Below the pieces are notes generated by a model, which worked only from the letters and a program-made list of their open reading frames with translations, was not told where the DNA came from and did no database searches. This document shows, one piece after another, positions 1 through 11,003 of a DNA stretch of 64,000 bases. The DNA lies in contig OZ024836.1 in the NCBI GenBank assembly GCA_964016985.1, positions 38,250,803-38,314,802 on the forward strand. Reading direction: 5' to 3'. Source of the stretch: Anodontia alba. Taxonomy: Eukaryota; Mollusca; Bivalvia; Lucinida; Lucinidae. Position 1 is the first letter of the stretch; each line of letters starts with the position of its first letter. Made by a program: the position numbers and the translations under genes.

Positions 1-340
1 ATTAAATTTGGACCTGGTTTATTTAATGCCCCCTTTTATTATGCCAACAAAACCATGTCAGCACAGTATCTCAAGAACAGCTTAAAACAAGGCTCATGTT
101 TTTGTCTATCAGTTTGGGAGTAATAAATGCATAGCCTGATTAGCGCATCACAAAATATTATTAAATATTTTTTACAGATAAAAATGTCGTCCTTTGGTAG
201 TTTATACCACCAAAATTATTCTTGTTTATGTATGTTGAGGGTAATCAGTAGAATCGCCTCAATAGATCACACCTATCAAGTGCTATGGCTAAACTATACC
301 ATATTGATTAAAGATAAATGAATCCAAACTGATGTCTCTC
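1..340. other. no gene seen; weak hairpin-core fragment
   Basis: AT-rich sequence with no convincing exon. Around 228-268 there is half of the hairpin core described at 1510-1665 (TAGAATCGCCTC preceded by a GTATGTTGAGGGTA-like stretch), but the right arm has decayed. Confidence 0.4.
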
Positions 341-582
341 TTAACCCTTAAAGCGCCAAGAAAAACTGCATCTGAAAATGTCGTCTGTTTATGTCGTCTG
401 CTGAATATTCTTGCAGAGTTTTCAAACCTAGTTTTGCATACAGGCAATCCGTGTGGACCCAGATCAGACTGCTAAAGGAGCAGTCTGATCTGGGTCCACG
501 CTGTTTGCAAAAATGACTTTTCAAATCATAAGCAGATGACAAAGCAGACGAAAATAGTTGTGATTGGCGCTTTAAGGGTTAA
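341..582. repeat. MITE, TTAACCCTTAAAGCGCC family, copy 1
   Basis: A 242-bp foldback bounded by inverted ends TTAACCCTTAAAGCGCCA and its complement. Subterminal segments contain GTCGTCTG motifs. The centre is a hairpin whose arms read GCAGTCTGATCTGGGTCCA and its complement, flanking a short AGGAG/CTCCT tip. Two more copies lie at 8669-8901 and 30795-31037. There is no transposase inside, so it would depend on a source element elsewhere. Copy 1 has a small asymmetry in the left arm of the central palindrome. Confidence 0.85.
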
Positions 583-1363
583 GACAATATCGTTCTCGAA
601 GTGACTTCAGAAAGCATTAGAACATTCTACAGTTCCAAACCATGCTATGTCAAACAAACTATGAGACAAGGAGTCAATCAATGAGGAAAACGGAAACTTC
701 AGATCAGCTAACGCATCTGATTGAGGTGCTCTCCGTCTGCTAACCTAACCTTTGATTGTCTAAGCCGTAGAATGAGAACTGATTACATTGCGTGGGCCTC
801 AACGACGATCTCGGGTTTCGCACTTGGCAGGAAAACGCTTTACTCTTTAGCCAATGACGGACAACTGTGATTTGAACACAACAAGCGAAGGTCCCGATGT
901 GGTTCAAGTCAAAAGTATTTGAGGATGTACGGACTACACAGAATCTTTTCTTATCATTTAGGTCCTAGGAAGACATAATTTGCTCTCTCGCGCCCAGTCC
1001 GGTGTTCAGTGTTAAAAACATATCGTCATAAACAAGGAGAGTGAGTGTCCCCTGACATAATATGTTGGTTAAAATTCGCCAGGTATCAGCCTAATGAACA
1101 GTTGCTCACAAATGATAATATAGATCAGACACACTAGCTTCTACGCTTTGGAACTTCGCTGTCCACTGTTTGATCATTCGTGGTCCAACTTTAATGTTCA
1201 TGACCAGCAAATATTCTGAACAGATTGCACGGAGGCTCGCCTGACTCTTCACAGCCTGTTGTATTGAAATACACGTACCTGGTAATGTTCGTCGTCCAAC
1301 ATTAGTATGGCCAATATAAACTGTCTAATAAGCTGAAAAGATGATATTCTGCTAAACACAGCA
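583..1363. other. no gene or repeat recognised
   Basis: Mixed-composition sequence with stops in all frames and no motif I recognise. Confidence 0.4.
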
Positions 1364-1441
1364 TAACCTCAATGGCTCGAACATCTTTGGGACCATGAGA
1401 ATTTATTCGAGACATGGGTAGTTCGAGCCACTGATGGTTAA
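1364..1441. repeat. short inverted repeat (foldback)
   Basis: A 78-bp imperfect foldback. TAACCTCAATGGCTCGAAC on the left pairs with GTTCGAGCCACTGATGGTTA on the right. A related decayed stretch (CAGTGGCTCAAAC ... GTTTGAGTCATTGCAG) is seen at 5394-5460, so this is a repeat family and not a chance palindrome. Confidence 0.55.
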
Positions 1442-1509
1442 TCATGGCACTAGGTCAGGAAGCAAATGGTTATAATCTAGAGAAGGTTTTTATCTTGTAT
1501 ACAATTATG

Positions 1510-1570
1510 GTATGTTGAGTGTATTTATTAGAATCGCCTCGATGAGGCTATTCTTATGAATACACACAAC
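1510..1570. repeat. CGCCTCG hairpin core, copy A
   Basis: Foldback with left arm TATGTTGAGTGTA...TTAGAATCGCCTCG and right arm GAGGCTATTCTTATGAATACACACAACA. The right arm has lost one base of the core. The sister copy B begins 31 bp downstream. Both belong to a superfamily found at about 15 places in the window with the same GTACTC-TTAGAA-CGCCTCG architecture. Confidence 0.7.
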
Positions 1571-1600
1571 AAACAATTTCATCATATTCAAAATAATAAG

Positions 1601-1665
1601 GTATGTTGAGTGTACTCATTAGAATCGCCTCGATTAGGCGATTCTAATGACTACATACAACATAC
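1601..1665. repeat. CGCCTCG hairpin core, copy B
   Basis: Foldback nearly identical in plan to copy A. CATTAGAATCGCCTCGA pairs with TTAGGCGATTCTAATGA, followed on both sides by TGTA..AACATA arms. A and B together form a tandem pair of hairpins separated by AATTTCATCAT-type sequence, which also follows copy B. Confidence 0.75.
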
Positions 1666-1862
1666 AATTTCATCATAAATTAAGATAAGTTTGTTTTAGA
1701 GCTATCGGAATAATTTCGTAGGTACTCGAAAACGAGTTCGAATCATCCGAGGTAAACGAGCCATCTGTGTTCGAATCATAGAGATTTTACTGTACTTGAG
1801 AATATCAGGTTATGATATGTAATACGAGAAACAGTATTACAACATATGAACCGCAATGTCAG

Positions 1863-2072
1863 GAAACGTACCTTCCGGAATGTGCACCCAACAAACATGC
1901 AGATCAGCCTGCGCTTTCGCGCAGTCTGATAATTATCTTCACTGGACGCATTTTGGATAACACTGGATGCAAAGTGTCTTCATGCGGATAATGAAGACTC
2001 TGATCAGACTGCGCAGATGCGCGGGCTGGTTTGTCTTCGTTGCGCGCGCATACGAGAAGGTACGTTTTCTTA
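1863..2072. repeat. MITE, ACGTACCTTCTGACATG family, copy 1
   Basis: About 210 bp with inverted ends AAACGTACCTTC / GAAGGTACGTTTT, next to degenerate CATGTGCGCCCAACGAAG. The interior has two GCGCAGTCTGATCA-type palindromes, one near each end. This is the most abundant family here, with about a dozen full or partial copies. No open frame spans it. Confidence 0.8.
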
Positions 2073-2218
2073 CATTGCGGCTCTTATAATGCAACTTTGG
2101 AAAGTTCTGCTATACTTTTTTTAAGATAAACCTAAATCTGTATACTTCGCTCATAATGGAAAGAGGTAAGAGCATGAGTCAGCTTGGACACTTCAGGTTT
2201 CTGAGGTGTCTGTACGCT

Positions 2219-2420
2219 TTAACTCTTTCGGTGCCAAATTTCAGGCGACATTTGTCGTCTGCTTTTTTTCAGCAAACTATCGCTTGTAAAGAAGAGTATA
2301 TGTAAAGTTGGAAGACTGAATGTCAAACAGCGTAGATCCAGATGATTATGAGCCGTCTCATCTAGATCTATGCTGTTAACAAAAGCCTTTTATTATTATC
2401 TGTAGCAGTGAATGTGACTC
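2219..2420. repeat. MITE, TTAACTCTTTCGGTGCCA family, copy 1 (right end lost)
   Basis: Begins TTTAACTCTTTCGGTGCC, has TTGTCGTCTGC near the end and a central hairpin with arms near AACAGCGTAGATCCAGATGA. It aligns, in opposite orientation, with the complete copy at 13000-13213. The outer right end is not recognisable. The ends resemble those of the TTAACCCTTAAAGCGCC family, so the two are probably related. Confidence 0.65.
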
Positions 2421-4139
2421 TGTGAACATAGCCAAGTTGTAGGAGACTGTTGATGCATACGATCTTGTTTGCGCATGTAAAACTAGTATCCTGATATGCC
2501 AACTAATTATGTGAACGAACCAAGTAATTATAAGACAATATATATTAGGAAATGACCTTCATGTCTGCCTCTCTGCAATTTGTTAGACAGATAGTCTAGT
2601 ATTTGAGACTTAACAGAAGACAAAGATTCCTATCGATTTTTGCATATGTGAACAACGAAAGCCCAGATCTTCTTGCGGTCAGAGCTTTGTGTTGCCATGC
2701 TACAAAATCATTGAATGGTGCCTACAAAACATCGATGAACTGAGAATGCCCTGCCTTCTCAGACTTAGAAAACGCGGAGGCTGACCTGATACTTCGCAGT
2801 CTGTTGGCGCTCACATTGTATGTGGTGTCACAAAGGAAGAGAAATGGCATGTACGAAACTTGGAGCTGCTAAGCATACAACAGTCTATAACGTATCCTGT
2901 CATTTGCTTGGAATATTAGCGCACTGCATTCTGGTAAAAAAATCAGCAGACGATATTATAAATTCTTTTCTTATTTCTCCCCAAAACTAGGCTCTGGTAT
3001 CTGATGTAAATTCTTTCCTTAGAAAACAACTTGCATGAAATGCCAAAGCCTTTTTACCAGCATTTCATGCGAATTGCCTAAACATAACGCTTAGCATGCT
3101 GGGTAAATTTTTCAGCAGGCGAGATTTTGAAATATAATCTTATTTTTTCTAGACATATGCTTTTGCATTTCATGCAAATTTTCTCCTTATGAGACAATTT
3201 GCATTAAATGTTCAAGCCTATTTTCTGGTCGTCTGCGTAATTAGTAAAAAAAGGCTAATAAACACTACAATTGCATATTGGATCAGTGAATATCACAAGC
3301 TATCTGTGCACGCTGAGGATGGTCGGATGTTTAGTTGAACGAATACACTATATATTGAAACATCCCATTTGAAAGGTCGTCGCTCTATTATTAACAGACA
3401 TATAAGCATGGATAGCAGTTTGACTTGCAGGCCGAACAATTACTGGGTTATAATTTGTTTTAGGTATCAGTTACTTCAAAGGAAATCATATTTGACATAT
3501 TGACTGAAGCTTGCAATCTTGGAAGCGTTTATTGCAGTGCTAAACTGCGGACATTCGTTTCATATATGATGAACGGAACATGAGTACATACGGTATAATT
3601 GCCAAATAAAGCATGGTGCGGAACGCATGAAAAATACATTATGGTATGTCCACCATCGAAGTCTGATCTTTATTCCTTAAGATCCCACTCTTTCAGATTA
3701 TTGTGATACGTGCTTGCATGCCAAGGAGGGTTGATATGTAGTTCATGGTTCATCTATGTATATACCAATTTCAAGCTTTCAGATTAAGTTTATTTCTCTG
3801 GAACTTACAGCATCTATCTGACTACATAAACATACTGGTCTGAGTCTTCTCTAGGAGCACATGCCGTAAAACACATGTTCACACATTGCAGCTTACAAAA
3901 AATTCCAAATCGCATTCGTGGACCATTATCGGGCTTACAGGATTCCTGTCGGGCTGATAACGTGTTAATATAGATTAAAGTAGAATGCTAGCTGAGGCAG
4001 ATGCAAAAACTAACATTATTGCGTCATGTCCAATCGAAGTATTTCGCAAAAAGTGAATGCTGACAACTTGAGGTAAACACAAGGCTTATGACATGCTTTT
4101 GTTTACATTCAATTACAGCTATATAAACAAGGACAAACA
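2421..4139. other. no gene; decayed repeats only
   Basis: No exon candidate. From 2925 to 3240 there are repeated, decayed phrases such as CGCTTAGCATGCTGGGTAAA and TTTCATGCAAATT. They recur near 5195-5300, 8310-8480 and 17600-17730, indicating an old dispersed repeat. About 3915-3995 is a worn half-copy of the CTAGCATTCTACGTAAATC family. Confidence 0.45.
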
Positions 4140-4321
4140 ATTTCCTACAAGATTACATGTGCGCCCAGCAAAGACTCTGATCAGACTGCGCATGCGCGCA
4201 GTCTGATCAAAGTCTTCGCATGACACTCTGTAGCCAATGTTCCAAAGTGTTTTCAGGCGAATAGCGAAGACTGATCAGGCTGATATGAGTCCGCTGGGCA
4301 GACCTGCAGTCTTGTAGGAAA
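4140..4321. repeat. MITE, CAGTCTGATCA family, copy 2 with variant ends
   Basis: About 180 bp. The interior matches the 1863-2072 family (GTGCGCCCAGCAAAGACT, then a palindrome around GCGCATGCGCGCAGTCTGAT), but the outermost inverted repeat reads TTTCCTACAAGA / TCTTGTAGGAAA in place of ACGTACCTTC. Confidence 0.75.
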
Positions 4322-4394
4322 TAGTGTGCCATATGGCTCATACGTTTTTTTTTTATAACTAGATTATGGAGCTGCTGAGCAAGAAAGGAATAAT

Positions 4395-4501
4395 CCCAGT
4401 CAGCATTCTATGTAAATCTATATCGGGCCATCATCGGCCCGTCTGGGTAGCTGACGGGCCGATGACGGTCCGATGTAGATTTACGTAGAATGCTAGCTGG
4501 G
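4395..4501. repeat. MITE, CTAGCATTCTACGTAAATC family, copy 1
   Basis: A 107-bp near-perfect palindrome. CCCAGTCAGCATTCTATG and its complement form the ends, and ATCGGGCCATCATCGGCCCG faces CGGGCCGATGACGG at the tip. Other copies are at 12468-12563 and 23447-23553. Confidence 0.85.
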
Positions 4502-4847
4502 ATAATAGAGGACATCTGAATCTATATGTAACAATAGTTACTGTGTGTTAATCATACCAATGCAAATAGGACGAGTCAAGCGAATACTACTTTCTTTTTT
4601 GAACATGCGCCGATTTAAATCATCCTGCGAATGCGCTAAGTATCTTCTTTATTTTCCCCTTAAAATATATTGTCTTAAATCGCACAGAATGAAAGATTAG
4701 AAATTTCATTAAAAGTAGAATTAATTTGTACGAAATGTCAAAGTATGTTAAGTGAAAATTTATTGTCTTTTTTTTTCTGAGAAACAATACGAATATGTCG
4801 CTAATTGCGATCTCTTGATGTAGTCTGCGAAGTGCTAAGATGAAAAT

Positions 4848-4848
<1 letters not shown>

Positions 4849-4880
<32 letters not shown>
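4849..4880. repeat. poly-A tract
   Basis: An uninterrupted run of about 32 A. No retroelement body is recognisable immediately upstream on either strand. Confidence 0.9.
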
Positions 4881-4882
<2 letters not shown>

Positions 4883-5002
4883 TTATGAAATATTCCCGCA
4901 AATTGGCAACCGCAAGTGAAAAGGGATAATCCTGCGCACGCGCAAATTATCTTTCGGGTCATTGCTCTCCATTCATACATTTTGTAGTATCCAGTAATTC
5001 TG

Positions 5003-5110
5003 CTAGTGGACAGTTAAAGCCCTGATCAGACTGCGCGCATGCGCAGGCTGATCTGGGCTTTCGCTGTCCGCATATGCCCGAAAACACGTCTTCGCATGGC
5101 GCGCGCCCCA
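5003..5110. repeat. MITE, CAGTCTGATCA family, partial copy
   Basis: Contains the palindrome CTGATCAGACTGCGCGCATG, then GCGCAGGCTGATCTGG and TTCGCTGTCCGCATATG. Only about half of the family consensus is present. Confidence 0.65.
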
Positions 5111-5185
5111 AATATTGGCTGGATTACTTTTAATCGGCGTGTCGCTTTTACATATACGACTAGATCAAATTTATTTTAAGACTTT

Positions 5186-5977
5186 GTGGCGTTGAACGCC
5201 TAGCATGCTGGATTAAAATTTCAGCGGATGAAACTTGGAATTTTCTTTTATATTTTACCAAGAAAATAGGCTTTGACATTTCATGCAATTGTCCCCTCAG
5301 GAGAACACTCAACATGTCGGTATTTCATAGAAGATCGTAAAGAAATGCTTGTTATCCCCATTTGCCTCCTGACCTGGCGCTATGATTAGCCCTCAGTGGC
5401 TCAAACTACCCATGTTTATAACACATTTCTATGGTCTATGGTTTGAGTCATTGCAGTTCGACTGTAAGTATGTTTACCTCTGTTCTTTAGTCTTTTGTGA
5501 CAAAACGGTTATCGTTATTGTCAGCCACATGTTATACAATGTACACAGTATCATATAGTCTCTAGTATTTGGGCAGATAGACCTGAGGAAACAGTGAAGG
5601 CGAAGAGGATGGCCGCAAATCAGGGCTACACTGTTTGCAATTCAACCATTAGTTATTAGCCACATATTATTACAGAATGAAGTACCGACAACCCTCTTTA
5701 TACCGACACTCGATGCAACTACAAAATTCGATATAATGACAATCTGATTCTTACGAAACCATCGACTGGTCACAAATTATGCAAGAATATTGTAATTAAT
5801 ACTTAAAAAAAACCATATGTTTTTGCCTTTGATCTACATTGCATAGCACCTAAGTAGAGGCAATAAGTGAGTGGTACACTGTTACCACATTTCGCCTAGA
5901 TGTCGCTAAGGAAGCCAAATATTTAAGATAAATGCGGTATACCAAGTAAAACCAACCGTAGTAAGTATCTTCGTTGT
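5186..5977. other. no gene; fragments of old repeats
   Basis: 5195-5310 repeats the TAGCATGCTGG / TTTCATGCAA phrases of 2925-3240. 5690-5790 matches the right part of the element at 21003-21342 (ATAATGACAAT, CACAAATTATGCAAGA), so it is a decayed fragment of that family. Confidence 0.45.
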
Positions 5978-6104
5978 CCACATGAAAACAACTTTGCATC
6001 ATTGGCAGCTCATAATGCGTCCAGTGAAGTTTCTGATCAGACTGCGCGAATGCGCAGGCTGATCTGAATCTTCGCTGGGCGCAAATGTCCGTAGGTACGT
6101 TTTG
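5978..6104. repeat. MITE, CAGTCTGATCA family, partial copy
   Basis: Right half of the family: GTTTCTGATCAGACTGCGCG, GCGCAGGCTGATCTGAATC, TTCGCTGGGCGCAAATG and a terminal GTAGGTACGTTTTG. A second short family fragment reading toward 6200 follows. Confidence 0.65.
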
Positions 6105-6434
6105 TTATTTTGTATCCTAGACCGTTTTGTGAGTTTGGATGGCCATGGATGCAAGGTTTCTCCATGAGGACAACAGAGGCTCTGATCAGATTTTGCATCC
6201 TTGTCCGTTCCCTTTCACTGAGGTACTTTTTGTTAAATGTTCTGTAGTGTTTCACTTGCAAATGTTTTTTTTTTTTAATAATTATGTAAGTTATAGATAT
6301 ATTCAGTAAAATTCGGGTAGCAGAGCTGCCATCATTTAGGCAAAACAATAACCTGAGGTTTAAGCCCATTATCAGACTTACAGTTGACCGTTCCAAGGCA
6401 CTATTTTTGTTGTATTTCCTTTTTTGGGAAATAG

Positions 6435-6750
6435 TTGCTAACTCTGCTTGCCAACTATTCTTGGTGTGGCTATTTGACTATATTTGTTTGCCTTTCCCGT
6501 TGCAGTAATATCCCTTCTGCACCAGCATACGGCGTTTACGTTTCACAGTTAATCCGTTATGCCAGAGCCTGTTCAAATTATCAGGACGTCATGGAGCGTG
6601 GGAAAGTGCTCACTACAAAGTTGAGCCAGGGGTATCAAAAAACTAAACTGGTAGCAACACTTAAGAGGTTCTGTGGGAGTCATCATGATCTGGTCATCCC
6701 CTACAATTTGGCAGTTTCCAGAATTGTTTCTGATGTTTTTGCCAATGACG
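6435..6750 (+). pseudogene. C-terminal fragment of a retroelement reverse-transcriptase protein
   Basis: One frame encodes about 105 residues. The diagnostic part is near residues 24-50: CSNIPSAPAYGVYVSQLIRY, then ARACSNYQDV and, further on, KRFCGSHHDLVIPYN. From memory, YGVY-SQL-RYARAC followed by a basic segment and a YG-V-type tail is a very common C-terminus of retrotransposon RT polyproteins in marine invertebrates. I cannot decide between a non-LTR element and another class. No catalytic FADD/YADD box is present, because only the last part of the protein is here. The frame runs into the MITE that starts at 6751, which removes the natural end. The upstream 6370-6430 sequence belongs to a different repeat module. 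Confidence 0.65.
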
Positions 6751-6992
6751 CGCCCCGAGGTTATAAAACATTTGCATGCTCAACTCAGCTGAGCATGAAA
6801 TTTTCTCTACTAATACATATGAAAATGCCAACAATAGTTGGCATTTTCACATTTATTAGCAGATACATTTTCATGCTCATCTAGGTTTAGCAAGAAAGAA
6901 TTTGGCATTGTTCGTAAGTTTAGATTTATTAGCATGAAATTTTTCATGCTCAGCTGAGTTGAGTATGAAAAATGTTTTATAACCTCGCGACC
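6751..6992. repeat. MITE, CCCCGAGGTTATAAAAC family, copy 1
   Basis: A 242-bp foldback. CGCCCCGAGGTTATAAAAC is matched by GTTTTATAACCTCGCGACC. CATGCTCAACTCAGCTGAGC-type palindromes lie just inside each end, and a third hairpin, AATGCCAACAATAGTTGGCA, lies in the interior. It interrupts the reverse-transcriptase fragment, so it arrived later. Other copies are at 14863-15041 and 32783-33025. Confidence 0.85.
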
Positions 6993-8580
6993 TGAGTGCA
7001 CTGCAGGAGCACTGCTGACGACGTTCATTACGTAAAGTTGTGTATGTACGAGGGTTGATCAATTATTTTCAGAACTTTTGGGACTGAATGTTAAGTATAT
7101 AAGGGATATTAAGATGAATACCATAAACTCTTGAGACCACATTTCAGCTTTCAAATAAGAGTATTTCGCATGAACTTGTTACGTCATCATCTTCAGCACT
7201 GACGTCACGTAAGGTATGTAAAAGCGTCACCGTTTTAAAAATAGTGTTTTAGAGACAATTTCTTTACCAATAACGTTAATTATGTTAAGTAAACAGGATC
7301 GTTTGTGTACTGCAATTACACTACCGACCCAGTTCGGCTGAACATATAACAACTGAATCATAAGCAAAAATGTAACATTATTTTTTCGGTAGTTTGAGAT
7401 ACTAAACTTGCAATACAATTTCTGAGGTACATAAACAGGAGGCTGGTTTATTTAGATATGCACAAAAAGTCCCATTATTGCTTTACATATTTACATGTAT
7501 AAATATAGTTAAGACATTACTACTTATTCCGTTCTAAATATGAAATGTATACGTGCCCTATAAATTGTCGTTTATCTCCTGAAAATGCATTTAAATCGGT
7601 TAAGCCAAAGGGAACTAATTAAAAGATAAATGAAGACAGCCAATGCCTTAGCAGTTTCTTGACGATGTCGCAAGCGTATGACGTCATTAACTTTTGGTGA
7701 CGTCACATAGGAACCGTTTTCCGCAGTTCGTATTCAACTCAACTTATGTTGCAGGTTAATCTAGCAGAAATTCATATGAAAGTATATAGAAACAAAGCCG
7801 CTAGAGCAAAGGTTCTCGAATTTATAGATCACCCCGCGTGATACGTGTATGTTTAAGACATAGATTTAGGTTTTGGCACCGGCGACCTGTCTTGTAATTT
7901 TAAGCGACATTACACTGATATCGTTATTTTCAGCCACTAAAATGCATTATATACAATAGCACAATGATATACATTAAGGGTATAATGCATTAGGCACCTA
8001 CGGCCTGTGATGTACCATATTTAGCATAAATATTGGGACACTATTACTCCTGTCAAAATTTTCTCCTAAAACTTAAATCCATTTTACTACCTCAAGATAT
8101 GCCTAAAAGTGCGAGATGAGAGGTACGCAATGTAGAATAGACCAGACACCGCCTTCTGCAGTATTCAAATGGGTCTCTACTGTAGGTCCATGACCTTCTG
8201 TGTCTATATCTAGGATGAATACGGTATGCAAAGTAGAAGAACGGGAAAAGAGTTCGTTTAACGGGTGACACCTGCGATCTCTGTTTTTATGTGTTGTGTA
8301 TGATAGTAAAAAGCGCCAAGCAAGTTCGTAGCAGAAAATAATCTAACATTGAATTAGTGATTTTTCAGAGAAACTAATACTTATCATCTCATGTCAATCA
8401 TCTGCTAGGCAAACGATTCGCATGAAATATCACACTTAATTTTCTTGGAAAACAATATTTTAAAGCGTCGCCTGCTGCAGGTGTGATAAGCTTTTTAAGG
8501 GTGAACTCATGGTTCCACTAAGTTAATAATGTGTGAACTAGACACTGGTAATCCATAGCATAGCTTTTCCATCTTTCAAA
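6993..8580. other. no gene recognised
   Basis: AT-rich, with no exon-like frame. 8300-8490 carries the CGATTCGCATGAAATATC phrase of the old dispersed repeat noted at 2925-3240. Nothing else is recognisable. Confidence 0.4.
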
Positions 8581-8581
8581 C

Positions 8582-8607
8582 AAAAAAAAAAAAAAAAAAA
8601 AAAAAAA
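8582..8607. repeat. poly-A tract
   Basis: A run of about 26 A, 60 bp left of the MITE copy at 8669. Confidence 0.9.
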
Positions 8608-8668
8608 TGATTATGAGGTCATCTTCAACAGATTTTTGCCACTATAATTGAAAACGCTGCCAGTAATA

Positions 8669-8901
8669 TTAACCCTTTAAGCGCCAACAAAAACTGAATC
8701 TGAAAATGTCGTCTGTTTATGTTGTTTGCTAAATATTCTTGCAGACTTTTCCAACCTATTTTTGCATACAGGCAAACAGTGTGGACCCTGATCAGACTGC
8801 AGTCTGATCTGGGTCCACACTGTTTGCAGAAATGACTTTTAAAGTAACCGGCAGAAGACAAAGCAGACGACAATAGTTGTGACTGGCGCTTTAAGGGTTA
8901 A
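8669..8901. repeat. MITE, TTAACCCTTAAAGCGCC family, copy 2
   Basis: Same ends and central palindrome as 341-582. Here the palindrome tip is shortened, so that CAGACTGCAGTCTG joins the two arms directly. The stem is otherwise intact (GTGTGGACC.. / ..GGTCCACAC). Confidence 0.85.
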
Positions 8902-9117
8902 ACATACAAAAAAAAGGTGTACACATCTCACAATAAAGCCAACCCGGGGTACCCCGGTTTTACCGGTTTCAATCATATGATGGTTCAGTAAGGTTTATGT
9001 GTGATCGATACTTGTACCTCCTGTGATTTCATTGGAATTATTTTTCACATTAGGACCTACACGGTTTGATAACTCTTTTGTTCTGCAGCAGCACTGAAGG
9101 GGTTAAACTATCAATGT

Positions 9118-9660
9118 AACATAAGACAGAAAACATACCTTTGAATGTGTGCCAAGCGATGATTCAAATCAGCCTTGCCTTGCGCATTCACATCTCTGAT
9201 CAGAATCTTCATTGGGTGCTGTTTAGATTGCCAATGATGCGAAATGGCTTCATGCGATAACAAAGACTGATCAAACTGCACAGGCTGATTTGAATCTTTG
9301 TTGGAGTGTTGGGCGCACACGTCAGAAGGTTTTGTTTGTGTTTAGGTTTTACGGCCCAGTCAACCCAATGGGGTCATGTCGAGCGCGGTCAGTTTACCTA
9401 ACCACACGTTTACTGGGCAGGCTTAGTCCTCTAAGCGCTTAACCAGTATTGTGCACATTCTTTCGTCAGAAACTGACAACTGCCCTTCTTGAATCAGCGG
9501 AAGGGAGAGAATGACCGTAGAAAATATTTCATGATCAATCTTCACGAAAGAATGTTGCCAACCTCGGCGGGGGTTGAACCAGCGACCTCCTGGTCTCCAG
9601 TCGGACGGCGCATCCAACTGAGCCACCGAGGCCGGCCCACATGTCAGAAGGTACGTTTTA
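9118..9660. repeat. MITE, ACGTACCTTCTGACATG family, split by a SINE
   Basis: The left part runs 9118-9330 with GAAAACATACCTTTGAATGTG at the outer end, two CTGATCA palindromes and a right terminus GTTGGGCGCACACGTCAGA. The last bases of the terminus reappear at 9638-9660 (ACATGTCAGAAGGTACG), after the SINE at 9331-9637. The SINE therefore inserted into the end of this MITE. Confidence 0.8.
9331..9637 (-). mobile_element. tRNA-derived SINE, full-length copy 1
   Basis: Read on the minus strand it begins with a tRNA-like head. CCTCGGTGGCTCAGTTGG holds an A-box-like motif, GGTTCAACCCC holds a B-box, and CCGAGG pairs with the start as an acceptor-like stem. About 220 bp of body follow, then a tail near AAACACAAAC. 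The flanks CACACGTCAGAAGGT (9316-9330) and CACATGTCAGAAGGT (9638-9652) form a 15-bp target-site duplication with one mismatch, as expected of LINE-mediated retroposition. Sister copies are at 29813-30121 and 61379-61678, with fragments elsewhere. Confidence 0.85.
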
Positions 9661-9699
9661 TCAAATTGTGGCTTATACTCAACATACACTGGCAGAGAT

Positions 9700-10448
9700 A
9701 CCATTGAAGCAACACGTGAATATAGAATGTTTTGTTACTGAAGAAATAATTTATCATCGCTATGCAAAAGTAGAAAAGACGCCAAACCTTCATTGATGCT
9801 CAACGACATAGGAAAGAAGTACTGTGCTTTCGACTTCTTTCAGAAAGTCGTTGTTTTTGCTTGACGCTTTGCACAGAAGAAGTAAATTTGCAAACTTTTT
9901 CTCATTGTTTAATGCAAAACTTTTTGTCGTTCCTACCTAGGTACAAAAAGTTTAATTCTAGTCATTGGTTTTTAAAAAATCAAATATTTTCACTTTTTCC
10001 CATAGAAAAAAATGAATGCAAATGATGCAGAAATCTGTTTGGTAAGTAACTTGGAGGCAGATTTTCAACAAGTTCCACTTATTCAATTTTTCTGAAATTT
10101 TCATAATATTGCTGTGAAACATCAATAATTTAAATTCAGCAAAGAAAAAAAATATTTACTTAGACATAAATTAAAATAAAATCAATTTATTATAAAATTG
10201 CATAGGTCAGACTAGTTTTTGGCTAATTTTACTATAAATATTTGAGAACAAAACACAGAAACAGAAAAGACAAATGGTTTCTGGTAGGGTACGGTCGATC
10301 AGAACAAAATATGTTCATTTTAAATATAACGCCAAGCAAAAAACACCTTTCCGAGAGATGTCGAAAGGATAGTAGTGTGTTGTACGCGAAGAACAAATAT
10401 CTGTCTGGTCAACATGTTTATGGTGTAGCCACCTCTGTTTGCAAGTAA
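9700..10448. other. no gene recognised
   Basis: Strongly AT-rich with many A and T runs. No splice-flanked frame or known repeat stands out. Confidence 0.4.
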
Positions 10449-10519
10449 ACTTCTGTTATAGCGAGCGCAGCTCGCGACGCGCTGCGGGCGTCGCGAGCTG
10501 CGCTCGCTATAACAGAAGT
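10449..10519. repeat. perfect GC-rich hairpin
   Basis: Two 32-base arms with no visible mismatch. ACTTCTGTTATAGCGAGCGC is followed by AGCTCGCGACGC, and the complementary arm ends ..ATAACAGAAGT, around a loop of about 7 bases. The arms are CpG-rich inside AT-rich surroundings. No other copy is seen in the window. Confidence 0.85.
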
Positions 10520-11003
10520 GAGCTCAATGGTAGAGAATATGATCCAGAAACAGTAACATACAACGATATACATGTATACTTTCAGCAGAAATCGCTCTAA
10601 TCCATTTTCTTCCATTTTTCTTCCCGGAAGTTGTCACCGGAAATTGGCAGATCTGACTGGGTACAGCTATTCACAAAATTTGGGTCTCACTAATAAGCGC
10701 CACGAAGTGACAAGAAACGAGTGTCAATAAGTGTCACAAACATATTTTGCTGATTATTTTTATTATTTATTATTTATTTACATATATTTCTATATACTGA
10801 TATTCATTCTTTAATGATGCTGTGAATGACTTTTGAAGAGACTACAGAGAGGTCTGTGCTGTGCTCGCATTTAGGCTAAGCCTATTTTGATATTACACAG
10901 CAATCTTACGAAAAAAAAAAGAGCAGACACTCGAAAATCGTATAGAAGATGTCCAGGAGTAACCACAATTACTGAACATATCCGACTAATGTCACAAAGA
11001 GGA

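Noticed and set aside
6037..6396. 119-codon minus-strand frame
   Set aside because: It is an antisense reading of a MITE end and a repeat module; its first residues come from CAGTCTGATCA-family sequence.
9331..9637. Functional tRNA gene on the minus strand
   Set aside because: The tRNA-like head is joined to a SINE body with target duplications, and the anticodon arm does not fold cleanly.
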